Source of the DNA: Bdellovibrionales bacterium
Lineage (GTDB): Bacteria > Bdellovibrionota > Bdellovibrionia > Bdellovibrionales > UBA1609
Length of the DNA stretch: 64,000 bases
NCBI GenBank assembly: GCA_016714165.1
Contig: JADJNU010000001.1
Span: forward strand, 1,860,001-1,924,000
Direction: 5' to 3'
Below, piece after piece: positions 45,868 through 53,590 of the stretch. The notes beneath the pieces were generated by a model, which saw only the letters and a list, made by a program, of their open reading frames with translations, was not told the DNA's origin and ran no database searches. The translations under genes and the position numbers were made by a program. Positions within the stretch are counted from its first letter, which is position 1. Each line of letters begins with the position of its first letter.

Positions 45868-46159
45868 TAATACTGCGGTTGGCCCGCAAAGCCATTGGTG
45901 AATCTGTTGTATCCAAGACACAAGGAACTGGCTGAAATAAGTCTCAGGATTTCAGGATCGAGTTCGGCTTGGTGCAGTGCTCACAACGGGAGCGCTGCTG
46001 CCGGACGCATGTTTGAAGATCCTGGACTCCTGAGATTCAGTTCAGCCAGGCACCCTTGGAGTTTGGAACAACAAACAAGATAGCCAGTTGATGTCTAACA
46101 AGAGGGTCGCTCTAAGCTGCCCGGCTTGAGAATACGCAGAAAAAATGAGTAGCACCAAG

Positions 46160-47221
46160 TCAATATAGCTCCCATCCAAAAGAATACTGCCAAATGCAAA
46201 GATGATTACCCGCGCCTTCTCGGCCATACAAACCAAATGAAACGCGAAAAACCAAGGACAGTCCCATCAGTAAGACCAAGCCCCAAAGAACTGGGGTTTT
46301 TAGTTCCAATTCAATGGGATAGGCCCCGTGGGCCAAAGTCACCCGAGTTGCAACCGAAAAAGTGAGAAGAGAAAAACAACCAATAAATAGGAAATGAAGC
46401 CAAGTGATCTGCAGGTCCGGGCGCAGCCAACAAAGAAAAAATGAGAGAGGAATGGATGTCGCTACAATTCGCACCCCATATTTAAGGGGTGAGGGGCGCT
46501 CTGATCGACGATAAATCCTCCAGATAAATATCAGATAAGATAGAGAAAGAATAAAAAGCCCCAGATAAGCCCATTCGAATCCTAATCCAGCCAAAAACAG
46601 AAACAAGACCATCAGAATTCCAGATAAATGAAACAAAGGAGTCTTGAAGGGATTCTTTGAATTCTCAAACTCAGATGGCAGACCCGACAAAAAGGAAAAA
46701 AAACGCGTTCCTATTCCCAATATAAGAAGGAGAATAGGGCCCACGTAATAACAGAGAATCCCTAGAGAAGAATCACCAAATGCATAAGAATAACACCCCA
46801 CCAGCGCCACTAAAAAAGCCAAGCCAATGTGAGAAAAAAAAATGGGCGGCCTCACTCGGCTTTTATAAAGCCTGCGGCCCCCATAAAAAGCCAGGAATAA
46901 GACCAACAGAGCACCAGTCATGAAAAACCACTTTGGATCAATAAACCAAGCTAGAAAAATCTGGACTAAAATAAGTCCCACCGAAAGAAGGATTTCCCAC
47001 CATGATGCGGATTCAGTCCCGGACATTCGAGGAACTGCAGTCATGAGAAACCCAACTATAAAACTCCAAAGAAAGCCCCCCGCCAAAGTTCGAGAATGAA
47101 TCAAAACAATTGGGGCCGAAAACAAGATATCTTGAAAAAGCCAAACACCAGCCCCAAATAAAGCGCACAAGACTCCCAGTGGAAAAAAAATTTGGTAGGG
47201 GGCTTGGTATTTCATTTCCAA
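46160..47221 (-). CDS. NnrS-family multi-pass membrane protein
   Basis: A 353-residue protein with about eleven or twelve hydrophobic segments. The N-terminal YQIFFPLGVLCALFGAGVWL, IHSRTLAGGFLWSFIVGFLMTAVPRMSG and the later GIGTRFFSFLSGLP are the hallmarks of NnrS, a heme- and copper-containing membrane protein linked to nitric-oxide tolerance. In the first motif the usual His of HALLM becomes HSRT. No denitrification genes are nearby. The C-terminus (HLCIWQYSFGWELY) fits the family end, so I see no frameshift. Confidence 0.75.
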   Translation of the reverse strand: MEMKYQAPYQIFFPLGVLCALFGAGVWLFQDILFSAPIVLIHSRTLAGGFLWSFIVGFLMTAVPRMSGTESASWWEILLSVGLILVQIFLAWFIDPKWFFMTGALLVLFLAFYGGRRLYKSRVRPPIFFSHIGLAFLVALVGCYSYAFGDSSLGILCYYVGPILLLILGIGTRFFSFLSGLPSEFENSKNPFKTPLFHLSGILMVLFLFLAGLGFEWAYLGLFILSLSYLIFIWRIYRRSERPSPLKYGVRIVATSIPLSFFLCWLRPDLQITWLHFLFIGCFSLLTFSVATRVTLAHGAYPIELELKTPVLWGLVLLMGLSLVFRVSFGLYGREGAGNHLCIWQYSFGWELY

Positions 47222-47450
47222 CTCCTCTTTTTTTTGCCAGGCTCAAACTACCTGACTTTCATACCTCAATCGAACCGTGCGCACAAGCCTCCGATGTCCA
47301 ACGGCTGCGACCTTCGCAGGATGGGTAGGCAAAATAGTCCTCATACTAAGGTGACGAAGGAAAAAGTTTCCGACCGACTTACGAATTGAGTTGCCCAACT
47401 CTTGATAAAGAGTCTTCATAAAATAACTCAGCGTAGATACAATTGAGGTC

Positions 47451-48119
47451 ATGTGGCTTAGTAAAGGAATGGAACATATTCACCCAGCAACCTACAAAAA
47501 GCGGGGAACGTTTTTTATTGATCGTGAGTTCCAACTGAAGTACGTGCTCATCGTATTGGCCTCAGGAGTTCTCGGGGCAACCGTTAACTTAATTCCCATC
47601 TATTTCTTTCTGGAACAGAACTATCGAATTTTTTATGACCTGGCCTTTCTTAGCGCTCCAGAACTCATTGATCAAATGGGTCGAGAGCGAATTTGGCTTC
47701 AACTTTTTTGTCTGAGTTCTTTCCTTTCAACGGCGGTATTTTTTAGTTTCGTCGCGTTCAGTTTAACGTCAAGAGTGCTCGGTCCCCTTAAAGTGATGCG
47801 AAACCATTTGAAACAGATCACTCGAGGGAATTGGCGTCTAAATCCTATCAAGGTTCGGGAAACCGACGAATTTCAGGATCTCATAGAAGCCTACAACTAC
47901 TTCTATTCAAGCTATCGTACCATGCTACAAAAAGATCTAGATCGCCTCAAAAGGTTCAACATCGAGGCCAGCAATCGCGATGCCTATATGGCGTGGAGCC
48001 AAATGGTTGAAGAAAAATCCAGCCAGCTTCACCAACCCCACGACTACCCTCTTCCAAAACCAATCACCTTGACCGGCGCAAAGAGCGCTGAACCTCGCGA
48101 TTCGCGTCGCGCGTCTTAA
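47451..48119 (+). CDS. Two-helix membrane protein with HAMP-like domain, no output domain
   Basis: A 222-residue protein: cytoplasmic N-terminus, membrane segment about 30-53, a roughly 35-residue periplasmic loop, second segment about 85-107, then SRVLGPLKVMRNHLKQITRGN and RETDEFQDLIEAYNYFYSSYRTML, a HAMP-like module, and a short tail. No kinase, cyclase or methyl-accepting domain follows. The layout equals the extra part of the LspA fusion at 34135-35190. Start may be ATG 47451 or ATG 47469. Its last 56 bases overlap the end of smpB on the other strand. Confidence 0.75.
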   Translation: MWLSKGMEHIHPATYKKRGTFFIDREFQLKYVLIVLASGVLGATVNLIPIYFFLEQNYRIFYDLAFLSAPELIDQMGRERIWLQLFCLSSFLSTAVFFSFVAFSLTSRVLGPLKVMRNHLKQITRGNWRLNPIKVRETDEFQDLIEAYNYFYSSYRTMLQKDLDRLKRFNIEASNRDAYMAWSQMVEEKSSQLHQPHDYPLPKPITLTGAKSAEPRDSRRAS

Positions 48120-48528
48120 GCGATTCGCGTTTGTCGTGCCTCTTTTTTCCACGGGCCAAGGCCAATTCAACTTTTGCCTTGCCCTGCTTAAAATAGATCT
48201 TCAGGGGTATACATGTCAGACCTTTTTCCTGAATGGCTGCCGCGACTCTGTCTAACTCAGACCTATTCAGAAGCAATTTCCGCAATCTCTCAGGATGATG
48301 ATTGTTATAACTGCTGGGTTTGTAAACAGGAATATGTGCGTTCTGCAAAAAGGCCTCACTCCCCTGAAATGACACGTAGGAGTCCTTCAAGGTGCATTTT
48401 CCTCCTCGCAAAGACTTCACTTCACTCCCCATGAGCACAAGACCTGCCTCCATCGTTTCGAGAACTTCATAATCAAAGCGAGCCTTTCGGTTATCGGCTA
48501 CAAGCTTTATTCCGTTCACTTTCTGCAT
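48064..48528 (-). CDS. smpB: SsrA-binding protein SmpB
   Basis: Partner of tmRNA in rescuing stalled ribosomes. I place the start at ATG 48528 (154 residues, MQKVNGIKLVADNRKARFDYEV), as the upstream open frame lies within rsmA. It has the core KARFDYEVLETMEAGLVLMGSEVKSLRGG, KDSYVSF, NAHIPVYKPSSYNNHHPERLRKLLL and the basic tail KKRHDKRESLKTRDANREV that enters the decoding channel. It overlaps the rsmA 3' end by 13 nt. No tmRNA gene was seen in the window. Confidence 0.95.
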   Translation of the reverse strand: MQKVNGIKLVADNRKARFDYEVLETMEAGLVLMGSEVKSLRGGKCTLKDSYVSFQGSEAFLQNAHIPVYKPSSYNNHHPERLRKLLLNRSELDRVAAAIQEKGLTCIPLKIYFKQGKAKVELALARGKKRHDKRESLKTRDANREVQRSLRRSR

Positions 48529-49367
48529 TTCACTTTTCCCATCTCGATATACAAATTCCAAAACTGCAAAGGACTCAATTCTTCCGCCCGAGCCAATCGA
48601 CCGACTCCCAACCTCTCGCCCAGCAAAACCGCATCCTCTGATTTCATACCATACTTCTGATATTCGATATTTAAGTTCTTCCAAATCACTTTGCGTCGAT
48701 AAGAAAATGCCGTCTTCACAAAATTCAGAAAGGACTGACTATTCGCTACCTCAGACGGATTACCAAAAGCATCCTTGCGATTGAACTTCAGCACCTGACT
48801 GGCTATTTTAGGAGACGGAAAAAAACACCTTGGCCCCGCATTGCACACGGAAGTAATCTCCCAGAACGTCTGAGACATAACTGAAAGCATTCCATAATTT
48901 TTATTCCGAGGAGAGGCTGTGATACGTTGAGCGACTTCTTTCTGAAACATCAAAATCATTGTTTTTAACTCTGGCGGGCCAAGACACCTGTCAATAACCA
49001 AGGAAGAAGAAATTTGATAGGGCAGATTGCTCACCAAAATTGTCCTTGGAGAAAGAGTCAGCGAGTCCCACTCAATTTGCAAGGCATCTCCTTCAATCAT
49101 TTTTTGGCCACGCTCGCGCCAAAAATCCGCGAATTGACGATCAAGCTCTATCAATACCAATGGCCTATCCATTTTGCAGAGCGATTCAGTCAAGGATCCC
49201 AAGCCAGGACCGACCTCGATGATCAGCTCCCCTGGAGATGCTTTGACCGCAGCAATTATCTTAGCGACAACTTGTTCGTCGATAAGAAAATTCTGACCCA
49301 GAGACCTTTTTGGAGTCGCAGCATTTGACTCCAAGCGAGACAATATCAAGGATTTTAGATTCATCAT
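48516..49367 (-). CDS. rsmA: 16S rRNA (adenine(1518)-N(6)/adenine(1519)-N(6))-dimethyltransferase RsmA (KsgA)
   Basis: SAM-dependent enzyme dimethylating two adenosines in helix 45. The 283-residue protein has KRSLGQNFLIDEQVV, the SAM motif EVGPGLGSLTE, the catalytic NLPYQISSSL and the C-terminal block PSPKIASQVLKF. It overlaps tsaD by 4 nt and smpB by 13 nt, so tsaD-rsmA-smpB form one unit. Confidence 0.96.
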   Translation of the reverse strand: MMNLKSLILSRLESNAATPKRSLGQNFLIDEQVVAKIIAAVKASPGELIIEVGPGLGSLTESLCKMDRPLVLIELDRQFADFWRERGQKMIEGDALQIEWDSLTLSPRTILVSNLPYQISSSLVIDRCLGPPELKTMILMFQKEVAQRITASPRNKNYGMLSVMSQTFWEITSVCNAGPRCFFPSPKIASQVLKFNRKDAFGNPSEVANSQSFLNFVKTAFSYRRKVIWKNLNIEYQKYGMKSEDAVLLGERLGVGRLARAEELSPLQFWNLYIEMGKVKCRK

Positions 49368-50428
49368 GTATCAACCGAATGGATAAAATCATCGGGGAGC
49401 GACCTTGGGCAGGGCCCTATGTCATCACTTGCCCGCTCCCCCCTGTTAAGACGCAGTATTCCCGGATAACCAATCATTGCGGCATTGTCGGTACAATAAC
49501 GGAGAGGAGGTACAACAACAAAAATTTTTCGTTTGCAACCCCATTCTTGGGCCGCCTGTCGTAACCGGGAATTCGCGCTGACCCCTCCCGAAATAAGAAC
49601 ACGATCAACGCCTGTTTTCTGAACTGCTCTTTCTAGTTTGGCCAACAAGACATCCACAATAGCTTCCTGATAGGATGCGCAGATCGAATGAATATTCGCC
49701 TTGCGGTCAGAGGCATCCATCTTTAGCCACTGATTTTGTGCAGATGTCTTTAATCCTGAGAAGCTAAAATTAAGGTGAGATTCATTTATCATTGCTCGAG
49801 GAAATGCAAACACAGAGGAATCCCCCAACTTTGCAAGTCGATCGACCTGAACTCCACCCGGAAAGCCCAGCCCTGCCATCTTTGCAAACTTATCAAATGC
49901 CTCCCCCGCTGCGTCATCTAAGGTTTGCCCGAGTACGTGGTATTCTCCAAGACCCTTAACTAAAATCAAATGGGTATGCCCTCCCGAAATGATTAGTCCA
50001 ATGAAAGGAAAAACAAGTCCTCCGGGGGCCGGCGTCTGAGAGTCACTTAAGAGTCCGGCCCAGAGGTGTCCCTCCAAATGGTTCACCGTCACCAAAGGCA
50101 AGTTCCGAGCTAGGGCTAAAGACTTTGCTGTCACAAGTCCTACCAACAAGGATCCTACAAGACCCGGCCGCGAGGTCACGGCCAAACCATCGATATCCGT
50201 CCAACTTCGTCCCGCTTTTGCGAGTGTTGCGTCTACGAGGGGAAGAATACTAAGAGTGTGATTTCTAGAAGCAATCTCAGGAACAACCCCTCCAAAGGGC
50301 TCGTGGGCCAAATCTTGATTGGCAGAGCATACGGCTTCAACCCAACCATTCTGCATGACAATTGCAACCGATGTGTCATCGCAGCTAGTTTCAAGAGCCA
50401 ACACCCGCTCGAACTGAGCTTTCATCAT
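49364..50428 (-). CDS. tsaD: tRNA N6-adenosine threonylcarbamoyltransferase TsaD
   Basis: Catalytic subunit of t6A modification at position 37 of ANN-decoding tRNAs. Starting at ATG 50428 (a TTG lies 3 codons upstream) it has VLALETSCDDTSVAI, VPEIASRNHTLSILP, the metal-binding histidines in TVNHLEGHLWAGLL, SGGHTHLILVKGLGEYHVLG and the nucleotide-binding ISGGVSANSRLR with YCTDNAAMIGYPG. The length of about 354 residues is normal. Confidence 0.96.
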   Translation of the reverse strand: MMKAQFERVLALETSCDDTSVAIVMQNGWVEAVCSANQDLAHEPFGGVVPEIASRNHTLSILPLVDATLAKAGRSWTDIDGLAVTSRPGLVGSLLVGLVTAKSLALARNLPLVTVNHLEGHLWAGLLSDSQTPAPGGLVFPFIGLIISGGHTHLILVKGLGEYHVLGQTLDDAAGEAFDKFAKMAGLGFPGGVQVDRLAKLGDSSVFAFPRAMINESHLNFSFSGLKTSAQNQWLKMDASDRKANIHSICASYQEAIVDVLLAKLERAVQKTGVDRVLISGGVSANSRLRQAAQEWGCKRKIFVVVPPLRYCTDNAAMIGYPGILRLNRGERASDDIGPCPRSLPDDFIHSVDT

Positions 50429-50520
50429 ACAAATCAATTAGCACACAGACAACGGAAAGGCGAGAGATTCAGGGACTCGCTCGCAGTCCCCCACCGGCCC
50501 CACAAATAGGCCTCAAAGAA

Positions 50521-51207
50521 CTATTTGATCGACTTGAGAAGAGACTTGGCCTGAACGGCTTCCTTCGCCTTGGGAAATTTTTCAACAACCTCTTCAAAGA
50601 ATGGCTTGGCGTCACTGTTCATTCCAAGTTCTTTAAAACACACACCAATCTTAAAGGTCGCCGAAGCATAGTTCTTTCCCTTGGGATTTCCCTCCCGATA
50701 TTTTTGAAAACTCACAATAGCAGTTTTCCATTCCTTCTTGGTAAAGGCCTCATCAGCAGCTTTGTAAGTCCCCTTTTCAACAGCCTTAAGATTTGAAGCT
50801 GCTGAAGAGGATGCGACCTCTCGCTCTCGTCTCATTTGTTCGAGGTCTTGACTGAACTGCTGAGATCGTGCTTCCAAAGAACGCAGAGCTTCTTCGAATA
50901 TTTTAAAGCGCTCCTCGGTCTTTAATCTCTCAACATCGCGAGCTTTCATCACTTCCTGATGCTGAGTATTTGCCTCATTCAGCTGGTGTTCTAAATTCTC
51001 AACCTTGCCATTGATCACACGAAACTGCGTCTCGTAATCCTGAAATCGCAATTCATCGCGAGCCGCAGTCTGCTGCAAAGTAGAAAGTTGGGTTTTCATT
51101 TCCTTTTTTTGATCAGCCTCTTGCATTAAATCCGATCGAGTTCTCAGACAACCAAAAAGGAACACGAGCAACGCAGAAAATGTAACAAGAAGTTTCCCGT
51201 GCCTCAT
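50521..51207 (-). CDS. cpoB: CpoB/YbgF-like lipoprotein with coiled coil and TPR domain
   Basis: A 228-residue protein with lipobox LFGC (about Cys20), a coiled-coil region (about 35-130, rich in Gln, Glu, Arg) and a C-terminal TPR region (YKAADEAFTKKEWKTAIVSFQKYREGNP, ASATFKIGVCFKELG, AKPFFEEVVEKFPKA). This is the layout of CpoB, which links peptidoglycan synthesis with Tol-Pal constriction. E. coli CpoB is soluble in the periplasm, whereas this one appears lipid-anchored. It overlaps the upstream DUF4398 gene by 4 nt, and pal lies just beyond. Confidence 0.82.
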   Translation of the reverse strand: MRHGKLLVTFSALLVFLFGCLRTRSDLMQEADQKKEMKTQLSTLQQTAARDELRFQDYETQFRVINGKVENLEHQLNEANTQHQEVMKARDVERLKTEERFKIFEEALRSLEARSQQFSQDLEQMRREREVASSSAASNLKAVEKGTYKAADEAFTKKEWKTAIVSFQKYREGNPKGKNYASATFKIGVCFKELGMNSDAKPFFEEVVEKFPKAKEAVQAKSLLKSIK

Positions 51208-51518
51208 GGACCTCCATCTCCTGTTTGAAACAACCTCAACCGAGTCGCATTTTCAGCTTTTTCAGCAAAGATTCTCGCCTTTTCAAAATTCTCCCTGGCA
51301 TCAACATAATCAGACTCTTGGAAGGACTTCTCTCCCTTGCGGTAGAACTCCTCAGCCTTGTGCCAAAATCCAGAAGCATAGCGAGCCGCTTCTTTGTCAC
51401 GAGCGGCCTCCATGGCCGCCCTCGCGATCGTGTATTCGGAAATTGGTGGCCGAGAGGCACAACTCCAGCCACAAAAAAGGAGTGGAGAAAATATAAAAAA
51501 CTTAAGTAACTTCATCAC
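51204..51518 (-). CDS. DUF4398-type small lipoprotein
   Basis: A 104-residue protein with lipobox GWSC (Cys20) followed by ISEYTIARAAMEAARDKEAARYASGFWHKAEEFYRKGEKSFQESDYVDARENFEKARIFAEKAENAT in overlapping helical pieces; the A-x-x-A and 'YxxAxxxFxKA' pattern matches DUF4398, a helical envelope domain often found near Pal and OmpA-like lipoproteins. Function is unknown. It is translationally coupled to the cpoB-like gene. Confidence 0.8.
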   Translation of the reverse strand: MMKLLKFFIFSPLLFCGWSCASRPPISEYTIARAAMEAARDKEAARYASGFWHKAEEFYRKGEKSFQESDYVDARENFEKARIFAEKAENATRLRLFQTGDGGP

Positions 51519-51550
51519 CTATCCCCGCCGTAGGGATTCTCCGACTTCAA

Positions 51551-52060
51551 TTATTCTGGGAGAGGAACAAAGTTAGCGCGGCGATTCTTGGCGTGATCCT
51601 CTTCAGTATCGCCCATTGCCAATAATTTTTCCTTACCATAACTAATAATTGTCATCCGCTTGGCATCAATCCCCAAGCTCACCAAATAATTCTTAACTGC
51701 CTTGGCTCTTCTTTCACCCAAAGACAAGTTGTACTCGATAGAGCCCCTTGAGTCACAATGACCCTCGATTTGAATTGATAATTTCGGACTATTCTTAATC
51801 CACTGAACGTTAGAAGAAAGAGATTTTCGCGCCACAGTGGTCAAGGTCGCCTGGTCGTAATCAAAATGAACGCTGTTAAGACCTGCAATTTTACCACTGT
51901 CACTTCCCGTAGGATCAAAGGACATCCCTTCTGAAGAAACATTTGGATCGGCAGCCACATCACCTACTTGAGATGTATCTTCTTTTTTCTTAGAGCTTCC
52001 ACATGACATCGTGAATATCATGGCTGTGGATACGAATAATAGCGCGAGAAACCTAGACAT
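51551..52060 (-). CDS. pal: Peptidoglycan-associated lipoprotein Pal
   Basis: A 169-residue outer-membrane lipoprotein with lipobox TMSC (Cys20), a Ser/Asp-rich linker and an OmpA-like domain: VHFDYDQATL, QIEGHCDSRGSIEYNLSLGERRAKAVKNYL, and RMTIISYGKEKLL, ending NRRANFV. The NLxLGxRRA and GHCDxRG motifs bind peptidoglycan. It is the first gene of a pal-DUF4398-cpoB run; tolQRAB genes are not in the window. Confidence 0.95.
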   Translation of the reverse strand: MSRFLALLFVSTAMIFTMSCGSSKKKEDTSQVGDVAADPNVSSEGMSFDPTGSDSGKIAGLNSVHFDYDQATLTTVARKSLSSNVQWIKNSPKLSIQIEGHCDSRGSIEYNLSLGERRAKAVKNYLVSLGIDAKRMTIISYGKEKLLAMGDTEEDHAKNRRANFVPLPE

Positions 52061-52089
52061 ATGAACACTCCTTATTTTTGGAAGCCCCC

Positions 52090-52117
52090 ATTCTAGGAAT
52101 TGTGCTCAGAAAGTCAA
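52090..52117 (-). promoter_or_regulatory. Putative sigma70-type promoter of pal
   Basis: On the minus strand TTGACT (52112-52117) and TAGAAT (52090-52095) are 16 nt apart, each five of six to consensus. Transcription would start near 52083, about 23 nt before the pal ATG, leaving room for AAGGAG. A second TTGACT lies 22 nt further upstream. Confidence 0.65.
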
Positions 52118-52351
52118 TTTAAACGAGAATCCACAGTCAATTACACTTGACGCCATTCAATAAGATTTTTCCGGCGGGCAAACGGAATCAGACTTTTTTT
52201 GCAAATTCTACTTTGTCTGAAGATCGGACCCAATCGGGCTTCTATGAGAATTTAAGCACTCAATTCGGCGACACGAGAATTGCTCTGCCAAGGAAAGCAT
52301 CGAACTGGCTCAGCTGAGTCTCACCGAACTTCACCCATGGAGGATTTTAAT

Positions 52352-52774
52352 ATGAACAGTATCAATAGCGTCATTCTGACCGGCTACCTTGGCACCGACC
52401 CAGAAGTCAGAGAAAGCCAGAGCGGCTACTCTTACATTCACCTCAATCTAGCAACTCATCAGTCGCGTCGCAAAGGGGCCGACAAGGAATGGGAAACGCA
52501 AACACATTGGCACCGAATACTGGTCTTCGGCAATCTAGCAGATCGCTGTCGACTCCAACTTCGGCGTGGCTCCCCCGTTGCAGTCGAGGGAAGCCTGAGT
52601 TCGATGGAAATGAAAAACTCATCAGGCCAAAGTTACCGACAGGTCACAATTCTTGCTAATAAACTGAGTTTTATGTTTTCAAAGCAAAATCAAGATAATA
52701 ATTGCACCGAGGAAGACCTAGAGTTCAGCGCAAGTCCACCTGAATTGGCAGGAGATCCGACACCTCTTTCTTGA
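52352..52774 (+). CDS. ssb: Single-stranded DNA-binding protein
   Basis: A 140-residue SSB starting at ATG 52352 (NSINSVILTGYLGTDPEVR) with GGAGG 7 nt upstream; the frame opens 24 codons earlier without a good site. The OB fold shows ESQSGYSYIHLNLATHQS, WETQTHWHRILVFGNLADRC and GSPVAVEGSLSSMEM. The acidic C-terminal tip typical of replicative SSB (DDDIPF) is absent; it ends GDPTPLS, so this is likely a secondary SSB. Confidence 0.9.
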   Translation: MNSINSVILTGYLGTDPEVRESQSGYSYIHLNLATHQSRRKGADKEWETQTHWHRILVFGNLADRCRLQLRRGSPVAVEGSLSSMEMKNSSGQSYRQVTILANKLSFMFSKQNQDNNCTEEDLEFSASPPELAGDPTPLS

Positions 52775-52851
52775 CTTTTCTCCCCCCACAGGAAATGATT
52801 ATGATGTGCTGCATCTATTATGGCAGAGTGATGACTTCCTCCGGGGGAAAG

Positions 52852-53346
52852 ATGGACAAGTTACAGTGGATTCGGGATCTAATTTCAGCTGAGCGGCAAA
52901 TGGAAGAGTCTGGGATTGTTGACTTTTCGGCTGGATTTGATCCCGCGCAGGACGTCTCATTAACAACAATTGAATTTATGAATGATCTCAAGGCCTCGTT
53001 TGTTGAAAGTGCCTCAGCTTTCAATCAGCTCAAAGGATCCTCTATTGGACTCGTGAAAATCTATGGGATTTCAAAAACACAGGCCGACTTTATGCTCTTC
53101 CGAAATGGGTATAAACTCATTTTTTCAATTCGAAAACCTGGTCTCATTGGTGTTCGCTTCAATCAGATCGGTGCTAGTTTTTTACCCGGCCAAAATCCTG
53201 ATGAAAATTTAGGGAAAGAAGATCTATTAAAAGGAGCATGGGGAGCTTTCGGAGAACTCAAATGGACTTACAACGACCAGGTAATTAATCTCGATTTCTT
53301 GGTCAGATACTATTTGAGCCGATTTATCCGAGAGAGCTCTAAATAG
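52852..53346 (+). CDS. Protein of unknown function downstream of ssb
   Basis: About 164 residues from ATG 52852 (MDKLQWIRDLISAERQ), preceded by CGGGGGAAAG; the frame is open from 52771, overlapping the ssb stop by 4 nt, so earlier starts are possible. It is soluble, with an alpha/beta pattern (FNQLKGSSIGLVKIYGISKTQADFML in overlapping blocks, YKLIFSIRKPGLIGVRFNQIG). No motif is recognised. It converges on the next gene with a 2-nt gap. Confidence 0.7.
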   Translation: MDKLQWIRDLISAERQMEESGIVDFSAGFDPAQDVSLTTIEFMNDLKASFVESASAFNQLKGSSIGLVKIYGISKTQADFMLFRNGYKLIFSIRKPGLIGVRFNQIGASFLPGQNPDENLGKEDLLKGAWGAFGELKWTYNDQVINLDFLVRYYLSRFIRESSK

Positions 53347-53348
53347 AT

Positions 53349-53585
53349 TTAGATCGAAACGTCAATGTGTTGCCCTTGATTCTCAGCGAGACGAAAAGCA
53401 TAAGGGCTGACGGCTGTTACGATCAAGTCTATAACACTGCCGCATTCTAAAATTTTTTGAGTTTGATTGCAAACACGAATCAAGTCACCTTGGAAACTAA
53501 CAACCATAAAGCCATCGTCTTGAATTTCTAAAATGCGTCCTTTGACATAATCTCCTGCTTTCAAATGAGAAAGAGTCAGTTTCAC
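53349..53585 (-). CDS. Small OB/S1-like protein of unknown function
   Basis: A 78-residue protein (MKLTLSHLKAGDYVKG onward) with strand-rich composition; GDYVKGRILEIQDDGFMVVSF resembles the opening strands of an S1/OB fold, and ECGSVIDLIVTAVSPYAFRL a closing part. It is the last gene of the minus-strand run and lies 5 nt after the DUF2802-like gene. Nucleic-acid binding is possible but unproven. Confidence 0.6.
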   Translation of the reverse strand: MKLTLSHLKAGDYVKGRILEIQDDGFMVVSFQGDLIRVCNQTQKILECGSVIDLIVTAVSPYAFRLAENQGQHIDVSI

Positions 53586-53590
53586 AGAAA

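Larger units (their letters stand above)
45523..46159. other. Gene-poor region with rluB remnant, orphan open frame and terminator
   Basis: It holds the second rluB 3' copy (45527-45605), then an 83-codon open frame without a start codon (45619-45870, SDGYDNPHIGQYGFLKPFG onward) that may be the tail of a lost gene, then a strong terminator (45801-45867). From 45880 to 46159 nothing is recognised; the only open frame there lacks a ribosome site. The region reads as debris from rearrangement. Confidence 0.5.

Noticed and set aside
45895..46083. Plus-strand 62-codon open frame
   Set aside because: No ribosome site and no recognisable pattern; the region looks like rearrangement debris.
46042..46236. 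Possible frameshift restoring a longer NnrS C-terminus
   Set aside because: The in-frame end AGNHLCIWQYSFGWELY already fits the family's last helix; the alternative frame is not clearly better.
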